Shown piece by piece: positions 47,121-57,941 of a stretch of DNA of 64,000 nt. The stretch's first letter is position 1. Each line of letters begins with the position of its first letter. Below the pieces are notes generated by a model. That model ran no database searches. It was given only the letters and a program-made list of their open reading frames with translations, and was not told the DNA's origin. Made by a program: the position numbers and the translations under genes. This DNA is from Cocos nucifera (lineage: Eukaryota; Streptophyta; Magnoliopsida; Arecales; Arecaceae), in the NCBI GenBank assembly GCA_006176705.1, contig QRFJ01003085.1:359559-423558 (forward strand), written 5' to 3'.

Positions 47121-47560
47121 TGTAGATATTGGATTCAGCATGCTCACACCACTATACTTCTCATCGGGTATGGTTTGCTATCTACTAGAAGGCCGATGGT
47201 GGAAGTGTCAGCCTTGGAGATGATCATCCATGCAAAGTAGCTGAAATTGGCTCTATCAGGATGAGGATGTATGATGGAATTATTCGTACATTATCAAATG
47301 TCAGGCATGTACCGGAGTTGAAAAAAATTTGATTTCTTTGGGCTACTTGGAGGAGCAAGGTTATGCTTTTAGTAGTCAGGCTGGGAGTGGATGTCTAAAA
47401 ATTTCTAAGGAAGCTTTGGTGGTGATGAGAGATAGAAGACTGAGCAACAATCTTTATAGAATGAAAGGCTCAGTGGTAAATGATAGTACAGAGGTGCTAG
47501 CAGCGGCACAAGAGGAGTAAATTTTATATCGGCTATGGCATTATCGGATGGGTCATATGA
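47121..47560 (+). pseudogene. Protease and pre-integrase region of element H
   Basis: ILDSACSHHYTSH near 47130 is the copia aspartic protease site (DSG/DSA) with the catalytic Asp present. A one-base shift occurs in an A run near 47325. The next open piece (47329-47520) is the GAG-pre-integrase segment (GYLEEQGYAF, LYRMKGSVV). Confidence 0.75.
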
Positions 47561-47761
47561 GTGACCGTGGGCTGGGAGTGGATGTCTAAAAATTTTCAAG
47601 GAAGGTTTGGTGATGATAAGAGGTAGAAGACTGAGCAACAATCTTTACAGAATGGAAGGCTCAGTGGTAAATGATAGTGCAGAGGTGCTAGTAGCGGCAT
47701 AGGAGGAGCAGATTTTATATCAGCTATAACAGTATAGGATGGGTCATATGAGTGACAGTGG
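47380..47761. repeat. 191-bp tandem duplication in element H
   Basis: Units begin GCTGGGAGTGGATGTC at 47380 and 47571. The second copy ends where GGGCTCACTGAACTAAGC resumes the normal sequence. 191 leaves remainder 2 on division by three. Discounting it puts the pre-integrase and integrase pieces back in one phase, so the duplication alone explains that frameshift. Confidence 0.87.
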
Positions 47762-48720
47762 GCTCACTGAACTAAGCAGAAGAGGTATGATCCTAGTCCT
47801 GAAGAAGGAGGGCATAGATCTTTGTGAGCCATGCATCTTTGGCAAACAGCATAGGATGAAGTTTGCCAGAAGTACCAAGCATAGAGAGGGAGTGCTGGAT
47901 TTAGTGCACTCGAATGTGTAGGGATCATCTTCTGTATCAGCTAGAGGTGGGGCAAAATACTTTATCACTTTTATTGATAATTTTTTAAGGAAGATGTGGG
48001 TTTATCTGATCAGAAAAAAATTAGAGGTGTTTGCCCGGTTCAGAGCCTAGAGAGCTAAAGTAGAGAGGAAGTTAGGAAGACAGGTGAAGTATCTGAGCTC
48101 GGACAATGGAGGGGAGTATACTAGCCTAGAGTTTAGGAGGTATAATGAGAAAAATGGTATCAAACGCCATTACACGGTGAAGATGACTCCCCAGCAGAAT
48201 GATGTCATGAAAAGGATGAACTAGACACTGACCGAGAAGGTATAGAGTTTGAGGCTACAGACATTACTCCCAAATTTCTTTTGGGGCGATGCTCTAACTT
48301 TTCTTGTTTTCTTGTGAATAGGTCTCCTCATTATAAGCTGAATGGAGGCATTTCAGAGGAGGTCTGGAGTGGAAAGAAGGTGGAGCTTGGCCATCTAAAA
48401 GTCTTCGATTGCATAATCTATGCACATGTGGAGGCAACCGAGAGGAGCAAATTAGATTCGAAATCTCAAAAGATGACATTCATAGGGTATCCACAAGGAG
48501 TCAAGGGGTACCTACTGTGGGACTCTCAGGCACAAAAGTCAGTGATCAATAGGAACATTATCTTTGATAAGAAGAGCATCTTGAGGAGGTTTGGGATAGA
48601 TGAAACTGAAGAAATAGAGGTGAACAGTGGTGGCCAGTCAGAGAATGATGGCATGCAAGTTACATCCACTTATAGGAGTGTTCCTATTGAGGTGGAGCTG
48701 GGCAGAAAAGTATTGTCTTA
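47739..48720 (+). pseudogene. Integrase of element H
   Basis: It reads HMSDSGLTELSRRG and CEPCIFGKQHRMKF (zinc-binding Cys pair), VLDLVHSNV (family HxDV/L, first catalytic Asp replaced by Asn), FITFIDNF, SSDNGGEYTS (second catalytic Asp) and a decayed Glu region near 48200. The C-terminal part (48281-48720) includes KVFDCIIYAHV and GYPQGVKGYLLWD. At least one frameshift lies between 47921 and 48281. Confidence 0.8.
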
Positions 48721-49700
48721 GATTAAAAATCAACATAGAAGGTCGACAGTTTAGACATATGTGCAGGAGCAGTCACAGACATTAGGCAAAGATGTGCCAG
48801 TGGAAGTGGCTTTGCACAAGCCCCAGCATACTATTAGGAGATCGGTTAGATATGGCATTGATGAGGTTATCTCCTATGCACTCATCACTGCTAATGGAGT
48901 TCTAGAGAATTATGCAGAGGCTATGGAGAGTGAGGATCATGATTCATAGATACAGGCCATGATGGAGAAGATGGAATCACTTGAGAAGAATCAGACATGA
49001 TAGCTGATGGATCTTCCAAAGGGTGCTCGACCTGTTAGCTCAAAGTGGGTGTTCACAAAGAAAGAAGCACCTTCAGAATAATGTGGAGTCAGATTCAAAG
49101 CAATGCTGGTAGCAAAGAGATACTCACAAAGGAAAGGGATTGACTACATAAAAATTTTCTTTCCTGTGGTGCATTATACATCTATTCGAGTTTTACTGTC
49201 ACTGGTGGCACAGCATAACACGAAATTGGAACAGATGGACGCGAAGATGGCCTTCCTTCATGGAACTTTGGAGGAAAGAATCTACATGAAGCAGCCAGAT
49301 GGTTTCATGGAGATGGGACAGGAAGAAAAGATATGTTTACTCAAGAAGTCTTTATATAGCTTGAAACAATCCCCATGTTAGTGGTATCGAAGGTTTAATA
49401 GCTTTGTCTTGAGCCTAGATTTCAGTAGATGTGAACATGATTGTTGTGTCTATGTTAAGGATGTAGATGAGGAGGATGCCCCGTACCGATTATTGTATAT
49501 AGATGATATGCTCATAGCCAGTAAAAGTATGAATGCTGTGAAAAGGTTAAAAAGGACATTATCATCTGAGTTTGAGATGAAGGATTTGGGTCCAGCTGAG
49601 AAAATCCTTGGAATGGAGATTTGCAGAGATAGGTGCAAAGAAATGCTCTATTTGTCATAAGAAAAGTATGTCCAAAAGGTTCTAGAGAGGTTTGGAATGG
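48721..49700 (+). pseudogene. Reverse transcriptase of element H
   Basis: Pieces at 48761-48949, 49103-49381 and 49409-49660 are all in one phase. They read QRKGIDYIKIFFPVV, the KLEQMDAKMAFLHG block and KKSLYSLKQSP. The catalytic YIDD is at 49496-49507, followed by MLIASKS. The only breaks are in-frame stops. Catalytic residues are intact, though the ORF is not. Confidence 0.85.
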
Positions 49701-50538
49701 AGAAGGCCAAACCTGCAGAGATGCCATTGCTGAGCGATATGTCTCTCTCCAAGTTATAGAACCCCCAGTCAGAAGAGAAGAGAGAGTACATGAAATGTGT
49801 CTCTTATGCAAATGCTATAGGTAGTGTGATGTACACTATGGTGTGCTGTAGACCAGATATAGCACATGCAGTGAGCACGGTTAGTAGATACATGGTTAAT
49901 CTTGGGAAGGAATATTAAAAAGCATTGAAATGGATATTGAGATATCTGTATGGAATAAGGGATTATGGTTTGGTATTTGGTGGGCAGTTGGGAGGATTTG
50001 GAGAACAATCTGTGAAGATGTGTGAAGGTTCAGGTCCTCTGGAAGGATTTGTTGATATAAATTATGCTGGTGATCTTGATACAAGGAGGTCTACTACTGG
50101 ATACCTCTTTTGCATATATGGTGGACTCATGTCTTGAATATCAACCCTTCAGCTAATCACGGCCTTCTCTACCATAGAGGCCGAGTACATTGGGATAGCA
50201 GAAGCTGCAAAGGAAGCCCTTTGGCTAGGATGCTGATTGATGAGTTGGGGGTGGAGCGAAGCAAGGTTATACTGTTCAGTGATAGTTAGAGTGCTCTGTT
50301 GTTGGCACAGAACCCAGTCTATCATGCACGCACAAAGCATATAGATGTGAGGTACCATAGGATCAGAGAGCTGATGGAGGAAGATGAAGTGAAACTGATG
50401 AAGGTCCATACCAAGGAGAATCAGTTTGATGCACTTATGAAGGTACTCCCTAGAGACAACTTTCAGAGATGTGTGGCATGGATGGGTTTGTTGAGAAGAG
50501 ATGAGTTTATAAGGACTTGAAAGCACCAAGGTGGAGAA
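49701..50538 (+). pseudogene. RNase H and pol end of element H, with polypurine tract
   Basis: The frame 49925-50137 reads ALKWILRYLYGIRDYGL and FVDINYAGDLDTRRSTTGYL (the family has DADYAGD, so one carboxylate is changed). Then come FSTIEAEYIG and the final VHTKENQFDALMKVLP (50299-50520). A purine-rich tract AAGGTGGAGAA (50528-50538) abuts the 3' LTR. Confidence 0.8.
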
Positions 50539-51156
50539 TGTAAGCTCAAAAGTGGCACTCCCAAGTCTTAAAAATATGAGAAGATACATCATGAGAAGAT
50601 GAAAGCGAGCCGGAAGAGAAATCAGCTCTCCTAGCAAAGTTCAGAAACTAGATCGGCTCATCCTGAGATTGAGCCAGCTAAGTTGGGAATTGGGCCAGCT
50701 CAGTCCAGGACTGGATCAACTAGGTCTCAAAGAAAAATTCAGACAGAAAGTAGCATTTTTGGACTATTGGCATAGTACATAACTGAGTCGACTCAGTCTG
50801 TGACTGAGCCGATCCAGTCGTAGGTTAGCCAGCTCAGTCTGAAACTGGTTCGGCTCAGTTTTTGCAGGTTATTATTTTGTGTAAGTGGGTTATTTGGGTT
50901 TGGGGTGTTTTTCTCTGAGCTTGGGCTTGATCCTTTGTAAAGTATATATACTGAAAATATGTTAAGGTTGTAAAAAGTGCTGAAATATATTAAATAAAAG
51001 CTCTTTTCTTCTGAAAATCTCTTCTTCTCTTCTTCTCTATTTCTTGAATTGTTTGATCGTGCTTCCACATTAAATCTCTGAGAAGTACTTTCTTATTGCT
51101 TGGCTAATCACCAACGGCCATGCCGATCCATGTGGGAAGAGGGCGCATTCCCGATA
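50539..51156 (+). repeat. 3' LTR of element H
   Basis: 618 bp, begins TGTAAGCTCAAAAG and ends CCCGATA, the same length as the 5' LTR. It is followed by the CTTTG copy of the target duplication. Confidence 0.88.
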
Positions 51157-51800
51157 CTTTGAGAGGGAGCTAGTTGAACTCTGAAAGAAAGCAAGCAACA
51201 AATTTTGGGCACTGACGATGAAGATCGGCACCCTTAAGACTCAACTCAAGGTGGCGAAGGAGAAGATTCAACTTTTGGATGGGAGCTTGCCATGATCCTC
51301 TGATAAGGCACGATTTGAGTGGGATTGGTCGATGAGGTTCTCCACACTTCAAAAGCAGCTACATGATGCCAAGCTCACATATGAGACTTACCGATTGGGC
51401 TGGAGTAATCGAATATCCAAGCTAGAACAAAAGCTTCATGCCTCCAACGATGAAGTAGCCCAGCACCAACAATAACTTAATGATGGCTTTCAAGCTGGTA
51501 CAAGTAAGGAGGCTGAGGAGATCGCCTCCTTGAAGAGGACCGTTGGCGAACTCTTGGAGCGATCGGTGCGGAAGAGGCTGAAGTACAGCGGCTGAAGCTC
51601 GAGCCGACTTGTAAACCTCAGGCTACCAAAGATGCGGAGGTCGAGTCCGAGGTCCTAAGGAGGAGGCTATGAAAGTCAGAGGAGAACTACCACTGAGCCA
51701 ATAGGATGTTCCGTGATAACATGATGAGGCGGAGGGGCTCGACGAGGAGGTCGATCGTCTAAAGGAGTCTTTGGTAATGGCCATCAGTCTGAAGTCTGAG

Positions 51801-52223
51801 GAGTCTAGCCTTTCTTAGGATTTCGATGGCCTTTTTCTTTCTTTCTTTTTTTTTTAGTATAATCGATCTTGTCGACTTGTGTTTTGCTTGTAATGAACTT
51901 ATTTTTGTAATGAAATGGTACCTTTTTGTTATTTTTATTTTGCATGAATTCGAAGCTTGCTCATGGCTTTATTTTCTTCACTTTGTTTTTCTTTGTGTTA
52001 TCTTCTAATGAAGTGGTTATTATGGATGCCTATCCGAGGTTCTTTTTGTGGATCTAGGAGCAATTTTCCTTCTTGTGCCTCATACGATCAAGCAATTATA
52101 GGAGAAATATGTGTAAGGATTGGTGATAGGATTTCTTTCTTCTCTTTGCTTTAAGTTGGGGGTTCATTTGGGACCACTGGATGGGCCCCCCTTCCCCCCT
52201 TTTTCCCTCGACTTAGGTTAGCA
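51801..52223. other. Spacer of element E without gene
   Basis: T-rich sequence after the coiled-coil ORF, then C-rich GGGCCCCCCTTCCCCCC (near 52182). Two short hydrophobic frames occur (51826-52008, 51957-52154), but the T-richness explains them. No gene is supported. Confidence 0.5.
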
Positions 52224-52750
52224 AGCCCTTCGACTTTGCTCATGTTAGGACGAGGTCCTCTTCCTATTTCTAACAGGGCTATAGGGGCACAAAAGGGGCA
52301 TTAAAGGGGCCTCTCCCCGCATCCCGACTTAAGTAACCGAGGTATTCACTTTAGCTCAATGTTAGGATAAGATTCTTCCTATTTCTAATAGGGCTATAGG
52401 GATACAAAAGGGCCGTTGAAATGGCCTCTCTCTGCATCTTGGCTTAAATAATCAAGGTCTTTGCTTTAGCTTAATGTTAGGATGAGGTTCCCCTTCTGTT
52501 CCTAACAGAGCTATAGGGGCATAAAAGGATCGTTGAAAGGGCCTCTCCCCGCATCCCGACTTAAGTAACCGAGGTCTTCGCTTTAGCTCAATGTTAAGAT
52601 AAGGTTTCTCTTCTATTCTTAATAGAGCTATAGGAGCACAAAAGAGCCATTGAAAGGGCCTTTCCCTGCATTCTGGCTTAAGTAATCGAGGTCTTCACTT
52701 TAACTCAATGTTAGGATGAGGTTCTCCTCCTGTTCCTAACAGAGCTAACT
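52224..52750. repeat. 117-bp tandem repeat array in element E
   Basis: About 4.5 units begin near 52224, 52339, 52454, 52571 and 52688 (spacing 115-117 bp). Each has GAGGTCTTCGCTTTAGCTCA, GTTAGGATGAGG, TTCCTAACAGAGCTATAGGG and CTCTCCCCGCATCCCGACTT. It is homologous to the array at 1-356 in element A. It lies between the extra ORFs and integrase. Confidence 0.9.
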
Positions 52751-52879
52751 TCGTCTAATGATAAACTTCAGGGGACTATTTCCTGCCATCATAGTTTTGC
52801 ACCAAACTCGAAGATATTAAAATAAAAATATTTTATTTAAATGAGATTATTGATAGTACATGCATAAGTTCTCCGAGCT
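52751..52879. other. Spacer between array and integrase, element E
   Basis: AT-rich, with CATAGTTTTGCACCAAA as in element A (near 1510). No gene is seen. Confidence 0.5.
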
Positions 52880-53305
52880 CTATGGGCGTGGGAGATCGGT
52901 GCCTCCGAACTCCTTCAAGTAGTAAGTTCTAGGTCGGATGACCTCTTTGACTTCATAAGGACCTTTCCAATTTGGGACGAGCTTCCCTTGGTTTTGAGGT
53001 TGTGAAATGACTGCTCATCGAAGTACCAAGTCCCCCACTTTGAATATTTTGCCTTTGACTCTAGAGTTATAGTAATGGGCCACTCTTCATTTATAAGCAA
53101 CCATCAAAACTTGGGCTTCTTCTTATTTTTCCTCCAGTAGATCAAGGTTTGCTCTGAGGTCTTGCGAATTGCATTGCTCGCTAAAGGCTACAACCCATGT
53201 CGACGATAGCTTGAGCTCTATTGGGATGATTGCTTCCATTTTGAAAGCCAAAGAGAATAGCATTTCTCTAATTGGCAGCTTTTGGGTAGTTTGGTATGCC
53301 CATAG
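52880..53305 (-). pseudogene. Integrase C-terminal fragment of element E
   Basis: Minus-strand reading; one short open piece at 53100-52915. It is homologous to 1600-2010 of element A (the phrases TTCCAATT, AGAGTTATA and GGCCACT in order on the plus strand). It covers the C-terminal part of the gypsy integrase, including the SKIRPLWLGPF-type region in altered form. It is cut at 53305 by G1. Confidence 0.7.
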
Positions 53306-55138
53306 TGTTAGATATGTGTGCCCTAGAAGCCAGAATTGGCTGACACTCGTAATACACTTCTAAGGGCAAAATTATAATTTTGACTATAAATAATAAAATG
53401 GATTATTTTCTATCACATATATGTATTTAGTGTCTGTGATACATCCCTTGAGTTAATAGTAATGATAATTCTTATTTTCAAGAGTTGAAAATTTAAGATA
53501 AGAATTTTCATTTTTAACTCTTAAAATGCTCCTAACGTAGGATCATCATGAGGATGGTGATTGATTCGAAAGGTTAGTACACAATCGCTTCTTTGTAGTA
53601 GATGAGTCATGAGTCTATGGTGTAGAGACACCAGAGCGAGAGTATAGGTACTCGTTAGAGAACGAGGGCACTGAGCGTGACCACCTCGAGTAGTTATAAG
53701 AAAGTCTACCTTCTCATCGATGACTAACTCAAAGCTACAGTGGTGTGTCTAGTTCTTTGACCTAAGGTACATCGGCAGTTCACCTTGAGGGTGTTATAGT
53801 TTGACTACACCTTGACTCGGTCTCCTAGCCAATCGAAACCTTGAGGTGTATGTTGGCTATAGCATATTCATTGTAGAAATTAGATTGCACCAAGATGGAA
53901 TCTATCTACCTAGGTGGATGAGGAGCAGCCTTATGATGATCATGAGAATCAAGTTCATAAGCCCATGGCCATGGCAGAGAGTGAAATAATAGAAAAAAAA
54001 TTTCTGTTAAGATTTTTACATCGAACTTGAATCGAATGATTAAATCATATGATAGAAATTAGGGTTTGATGAGTTTATCTTAACCCTAATTTGATCGGGG
54101 CTCAAGATAGAAGAACTTAATCACACAAGTAGCTACACTAAGAGGTTTATTTTCAGTTTTGGTGGGTTGCCACCATATACTGCTAGGTGTCACTAGTGGA
54201 TTTTGGGAGCAATTAGAATTATTTAGATGATCAATCATTTTAGTTGTCTGAATCAGAAGAGTTCTAATCCATCAAAAAAAGTTTCAACGATGTTGATGAT
54301 GGAGATCACTACATATCTCATTACCTATGGATAGGGATGCCTGGAGTCCCATACAGATGGGACTCCAAGTTGCTTCTTGGATTCAAACTAGGTGACCCTC
54401 ACCTATAGACTTTGATCAGTCTTAGGCGCCACCTTAGGATGAATCTATGGGTCTCTCATTTGATTAGATCAGATGATGTTATCCCACCAATCAGATTTAG
54501 ATCTAATTAAATGAAGCAACGTGATTGGCCGGGATGATGTGGCACTGCATGGAGCAGCAGGGTCTATATAAAGACCTGTCTACGCCCACTTTTAATAGAC
54601 TTCTCTCCTAGCCATGCCCCAAGGCTGCTCCTCTCCCTCCTCCATGCCACCTTTCTAATCCTCTCTCTCCTCTCCATGCCTAAGAAAGTTGGGCTTTCAG
54701 ATTAGTGCGATTCAAGCAAGAAAAGGCTGACGAGAAAGGAAGAAGGTAGCACTGCTGCGGAGATGATAGCAGATCTTCGAAAGGAGTTTTGAAAATCCTC
54801 CAAGTTAGATCCAGATCTAATTTTTAGAGAAAAGAAAGAGAAGAAGAAGATCTCCAGATCTAGCCTGAGTGGATACCGATAGAGGCTAGGCACTTGCATG
54901 GCTAGATCCAGAACCTTAGGGCTTCAACACGATCATCAACGGGTAATCAGATTACCCAAAATCAAGGTAAAATTAATTTAGATTAGATTTAATTTAATTT
55001 TTTTGATTATCAAATCATAAAATTAGATTTAGAAAATGATAGACCTAATTAGGATCTAAGAGAAAAATTTTAAAATATGTCTTTCAATCCAATCAGATCT
55101 GAACGAATCTGACCCCAGAAAATCAGGATTTTCTTTCA
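53306..55138 (+). repeat. 5' LTR of element G1
   Basis: 1833 bp, TGTTAGATATGTGTGCCC ... CTTTCA. It is about 460 bp shorter than the G2 LTR because a U3 block is missing at about 54320 (in G2 the block is 56655-57130). A TATA box, TATATAAA, is at 54565-54572. Confidence 0.85.
54565..54572 (+). promoter_or_regulatory. TATA box in the LTR of G1
   Basis: TATATAAA before GACCTGTCTACGCCC, in the position of TATAAATA in G2. Confidence 0.6.
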
Positions 55139-55626
55139 ACTGGTATCAGAGCCAGGTTCTTATAAAATTTTTTTAGATCTAATTTAATCTGATAAATTAG
55201 TGATTTTAGATATCACATGAGATGTGATTATATCTAAAATAAAAAAAATAAAAAAAATTAAAAATTAAAAATAATTAATCTAGATCTAATATATATGAGA
55301 TACATAACTAGACTAGGAATAGAATTATTCTATGTGTAGTCTAGCATAATCATATTTTTTATTTAGTTAAATATAATTTTTAGATCTATTTATTTACTAT
55401 TTTTTGATCTTATAAATATTATACTCAGGTCTAAAAGTAGAAAATAAATTAAATTTAATTTATTCATATGAGATATGATAGTTGCATATTTAGACTAGTT
55501 GTAGAATAGTTCTACAAATAGGTCTAGATTAAATTTTATTTGATGAGATCATATTTAAATTTAATTTTTTAGATGATTATAATATAATTTAGATCTAAAA
55601 GATATGCACGCATGATATATGTGATA
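55139..55626 (+). other. Primer site and truncated leader of G1
   Basis: TGGTATCAGAGCCAGGTTC at 55141 is an intact Met-tRNA-type site. The leader matches 57921-58390 of G2, with the same degenerate repeats, and stops at 55626 (ATATA), where the G2 LTR begins. Confidence 0.8.
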
Positions 55627-57920
55627 TATGTTAGATATATGTGCCCTAGAAGCCAGAATTGGCTGACACATGTAATATACTTCTAGGGGCAAAATTATAA
55701 TTCTGACTATTATCAATAAAATGGGTCATTTTCTATCACATATGTGTATTTAGTGTCTGTGATACATCCTTTGAGTTAATGGTAATGATAATTCATATTT
55801 TCAAGAGTTGAAAATTTAAGACATAAATCATCATTATTAACTCATAAAATGCTCCCAACCAGAGGATCATCACGAGGATGGTGATTGATCCGGAAGGTTG
55901 GTGTACAATCGCTTCTCTTTAGTAGATGAGTCTTGAGTCTACGGTGTGGAGACACCAGAGCGAGAGTACAGGTACTCGTTAGAGAACGAGGGCACTGAGC
56001 GTGACCACCTCGAGTAGTCATTAGGAAGTCTACCTTCTCGTCAATGACTGACTCGATGCTGCAGTAGTGTGTCTGGTTCTTTGACCTGAGGTGCATCGGC
56101 AGTTCACCTTGAGGGTGTTATAGTTTGACTACACCATTACTCGGTCTCCTAGCCATATGGAACCCTGAGGTGTATGTTGGCTATAGCATGTTCATTGTAG
56201 GAACTGGATTGCATCAAGATGGAATCTATCTACCTCGGTGGTAGAGGAGCAGCCCTATGATGATCATGAGAATCAAGTCCAGAAGCCCATGGCCATGGCA
56301 GAGTGAAATAATAGAAAGAGTTTCTATTTAGATTTTCACATCGGACTTGAATCGAATGATTACATCATATGACAGAAGACTAGGGTTTGACGAGTTCACC
56401 TTAACCCTAATCTGATCGGGGCTCAAGATAGAAGAACTTAATCACACAGGTAGCTGCACCAAGAGGTTCGCATTCAGCTCTGATGGGTTGCCACCATATA
56501 CTGCTAGGTGTCACTGGTGGATTTTGGGAGCAATTAGAATGATTTAGATGATCGATCATTCTAGCTGTTCGAATCAGAAGAGTTCTGATCCATCGAAAGG
56601 AGTTTCGATGATGTCGATGATAGAGATCATGACATATCCCATTACCATACAGAACTGAACCTAACTGGGTCACACAAACAAGGGTTTGAATCTGGTGATC
56701 ATCAATTGAACTGATCCAGTTCAATTGATCTGAATGAGATTCAATTAGGTTCAAGAAAATCGTGCTAGCACTCGATTGAACCTAACGTTCTTCTTTTACT
56801 ATCATAAATAAGTTGTCCTGACTGAGCCAAAGGAGTTTGTGCTCAATCAGAGGCCTTCACTATGGTCTGACTGGAGGTTGTCCAAGTCAGAAAAGGTTGT
56901 CTTATTTTGTAAGACATTACCTGCCATTTTTGGTCACCTGCCATTTCTTCGTTCCTTTGACTTTGGTCAAAAGTCTGACCTTTGACTGGTCAAATGTTGA
57001 CCATTGACACTTTGACTTTCTGATCCACATGTCATGCACCTATTGGAGAGCTGGTGGGGGCCTTGTCCCCCTACCAGAACCTGGCAAGGAAGGAGGGCGC
57101 ACGCCACCCTTGGCGTGTGCCCAAGCTGGAGGCGCCCAGGAGTCCCTGTTGGATAGGGACTCCATCTCCTTTTTGGATTCCAATTAGAGTTCTCCTAAGA
57201 ACCAACTTTGACTGGTCTTAGGTGCCCTCTAAGGAGGAATCCAGGGGACTCTATTTTCCCACCAATCAGATTTAGATCTGATTTCACAAAGGAGTTGTGA
57301 TTGGTTGGGAAGAAGAGGAGTTGGATCACAGCATAGTCTATAAATAAGACCCTGCGCCCAACTCAAAAGAGATTGAAAATTTCCATGCCCCAAGGCTGCC
57401 TCTCCTCCTCCTCCTCCATGCCAAAGTTCCATCTTCTCCCTCTCCTCTCCATGTCCAAAAGGAGTTTTGGATCTTGGTTGGTGCAATCCAGATCAAGAGA
57501 AAGGCGACAGAAAGCTAGAAGGCTGCGCTGCTGCAAAGGACGACTGCTGATCTTCAAAAGGAGTTTTGAAGATCCTCCAGATCAGATCCAGATCTAATTT
57601 TTGGAGATGTGATAGAGAAGAAGAGGATCTCTAGATCCTAGCCTGAGTGGATACCGGTAGAGGCCAGGCACTTGCGTGGCTAGATCCAGAACCTTCCGCT
57701 GCTTACAGGATCATCAATGGGTAATAGGATTACCCACATTCAAGGTAAATTAAATTTGATTTAATTTATCTAAATTTTATTTTAATTATTAAAATAATAA
57801 GAAATAGATCTAAAATATCTTAGATCTGATTTAGATCAAAGAGAAAAATTTTTGAAATATATCTCTTGATCTGATCAGATCTGAACGAACCTGGTCCGAG
57901 AAATCAGGATTTTCCCTTCA
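55627..57920 (+). repeat. 5' LTR of G2
   Basis: 2294 bp, starts TGTTAGATATATGTGCCC and ends TTTTCCCTTCA. The target flank on the left is ATATA. The short frames 56096-55842, 56754-56407 and 57229-57597 are LTR sequence and not genes. Confidence 0.88.
57339..57346 (+). promoter_or_regulatory. TATA box in the LTR of G2
   Basis: TATAAATA followed by AGACCCTGCGCCC, conserved with F and D; about 580 bp before the LTR end. Confidence 0.65.
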
Positions 57921-57922
57921 AC

Positions 57923-57941
57923 TGGTATCAGAGCCAAGGTT
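57923..57941 (+). other. Primer binding site of G2
   Basis: TGGTATCAGAGCCAAGGTT, an intact Met-tRNA-type site 2 bp after the LTR. Confidence 0.88.

Larger units (their letters stand above)
45394..51156 (+). mobile_element. Element H: complete Ty1/copia element, Tnt1/Tork-like
   Basis: 5763 bp with two 618-bp LTRs (45394-46011, 50539-51156). The flanks CTTCG (45389-45393) and CTTTG (51157-51161) are a target duplication with one transition. Order: Met-tRNA primer site, gag, protease, integrase, RT, RNase H, polypurine tract. By hand count about 17 of the first 100 LTR positions differ, mostly transitions, so it is an old insertion. All ORFs are broken. Confidence 0.92.
45165..51800 (+). pseudogene. 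Second antisense ORF of element E: coiled coil, split by element H
   Basis: 45165-45393 reads PLPQGVLLKPLIKSLRKEV, then a Lys/Glu heptad-rich stretch. After copia element H, the same phase resumes at 51162. The codon split by the insertion is completed by bases from both sides once the 5-bp duplication is counted once. It continues as coiled coil (KIGTLKTQLKVAKEKIQLLD, SRISKLEQKL-like) to about 51800, with stops. It could be a second extra gene or a further exon of the first. Function unknown. Confidence 0.55.
40977..53305 (-). mobile_element. Element E: Ty3/gypsy Tat-like element, 3' part
   Basis: On the plus strand the order is LTR (reverse complement), an upstream region, an antisense spliced ORF on the plus strand, a coiled-coil ORF, tandem repeats, then the C-terminal part of a minus-strand integrase. 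This is the 3' half of a minus-strand element of the same family as A. Copia element H is nested at 45394-51156, and G1 cuts the integrase at 53306. Extra ORFs, sense or antisense, between pol and the 3' LTR are known in Tat-lineage elements. Confidence 0.8.
53306..55626 (+). mobile_element. Element G1: Ty1/copia element, 5' part
   Basis: An LTR (53306-55138), primer site and 486 bp of leader, then interrupted by G2 of the same family. It is inserted in the integrase of element E; left flank CATAG (53301-53305). Its remainder would lie beyond the window. Confidence 0.82.

Noticed and set aside
51826..52154. Two short hydrophobic, membrane-like frames
   Set aside because: T-rich DNA reads as Phe/Leu/Ile in several frames; no conservation or start context supports a gene.
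52224..52750. CRISPR-like spaced repeats
   Set aside because: The whole 117-bp unit is repeated without unique spacers, no cas genes, and the setting is a plant retrotransposon.
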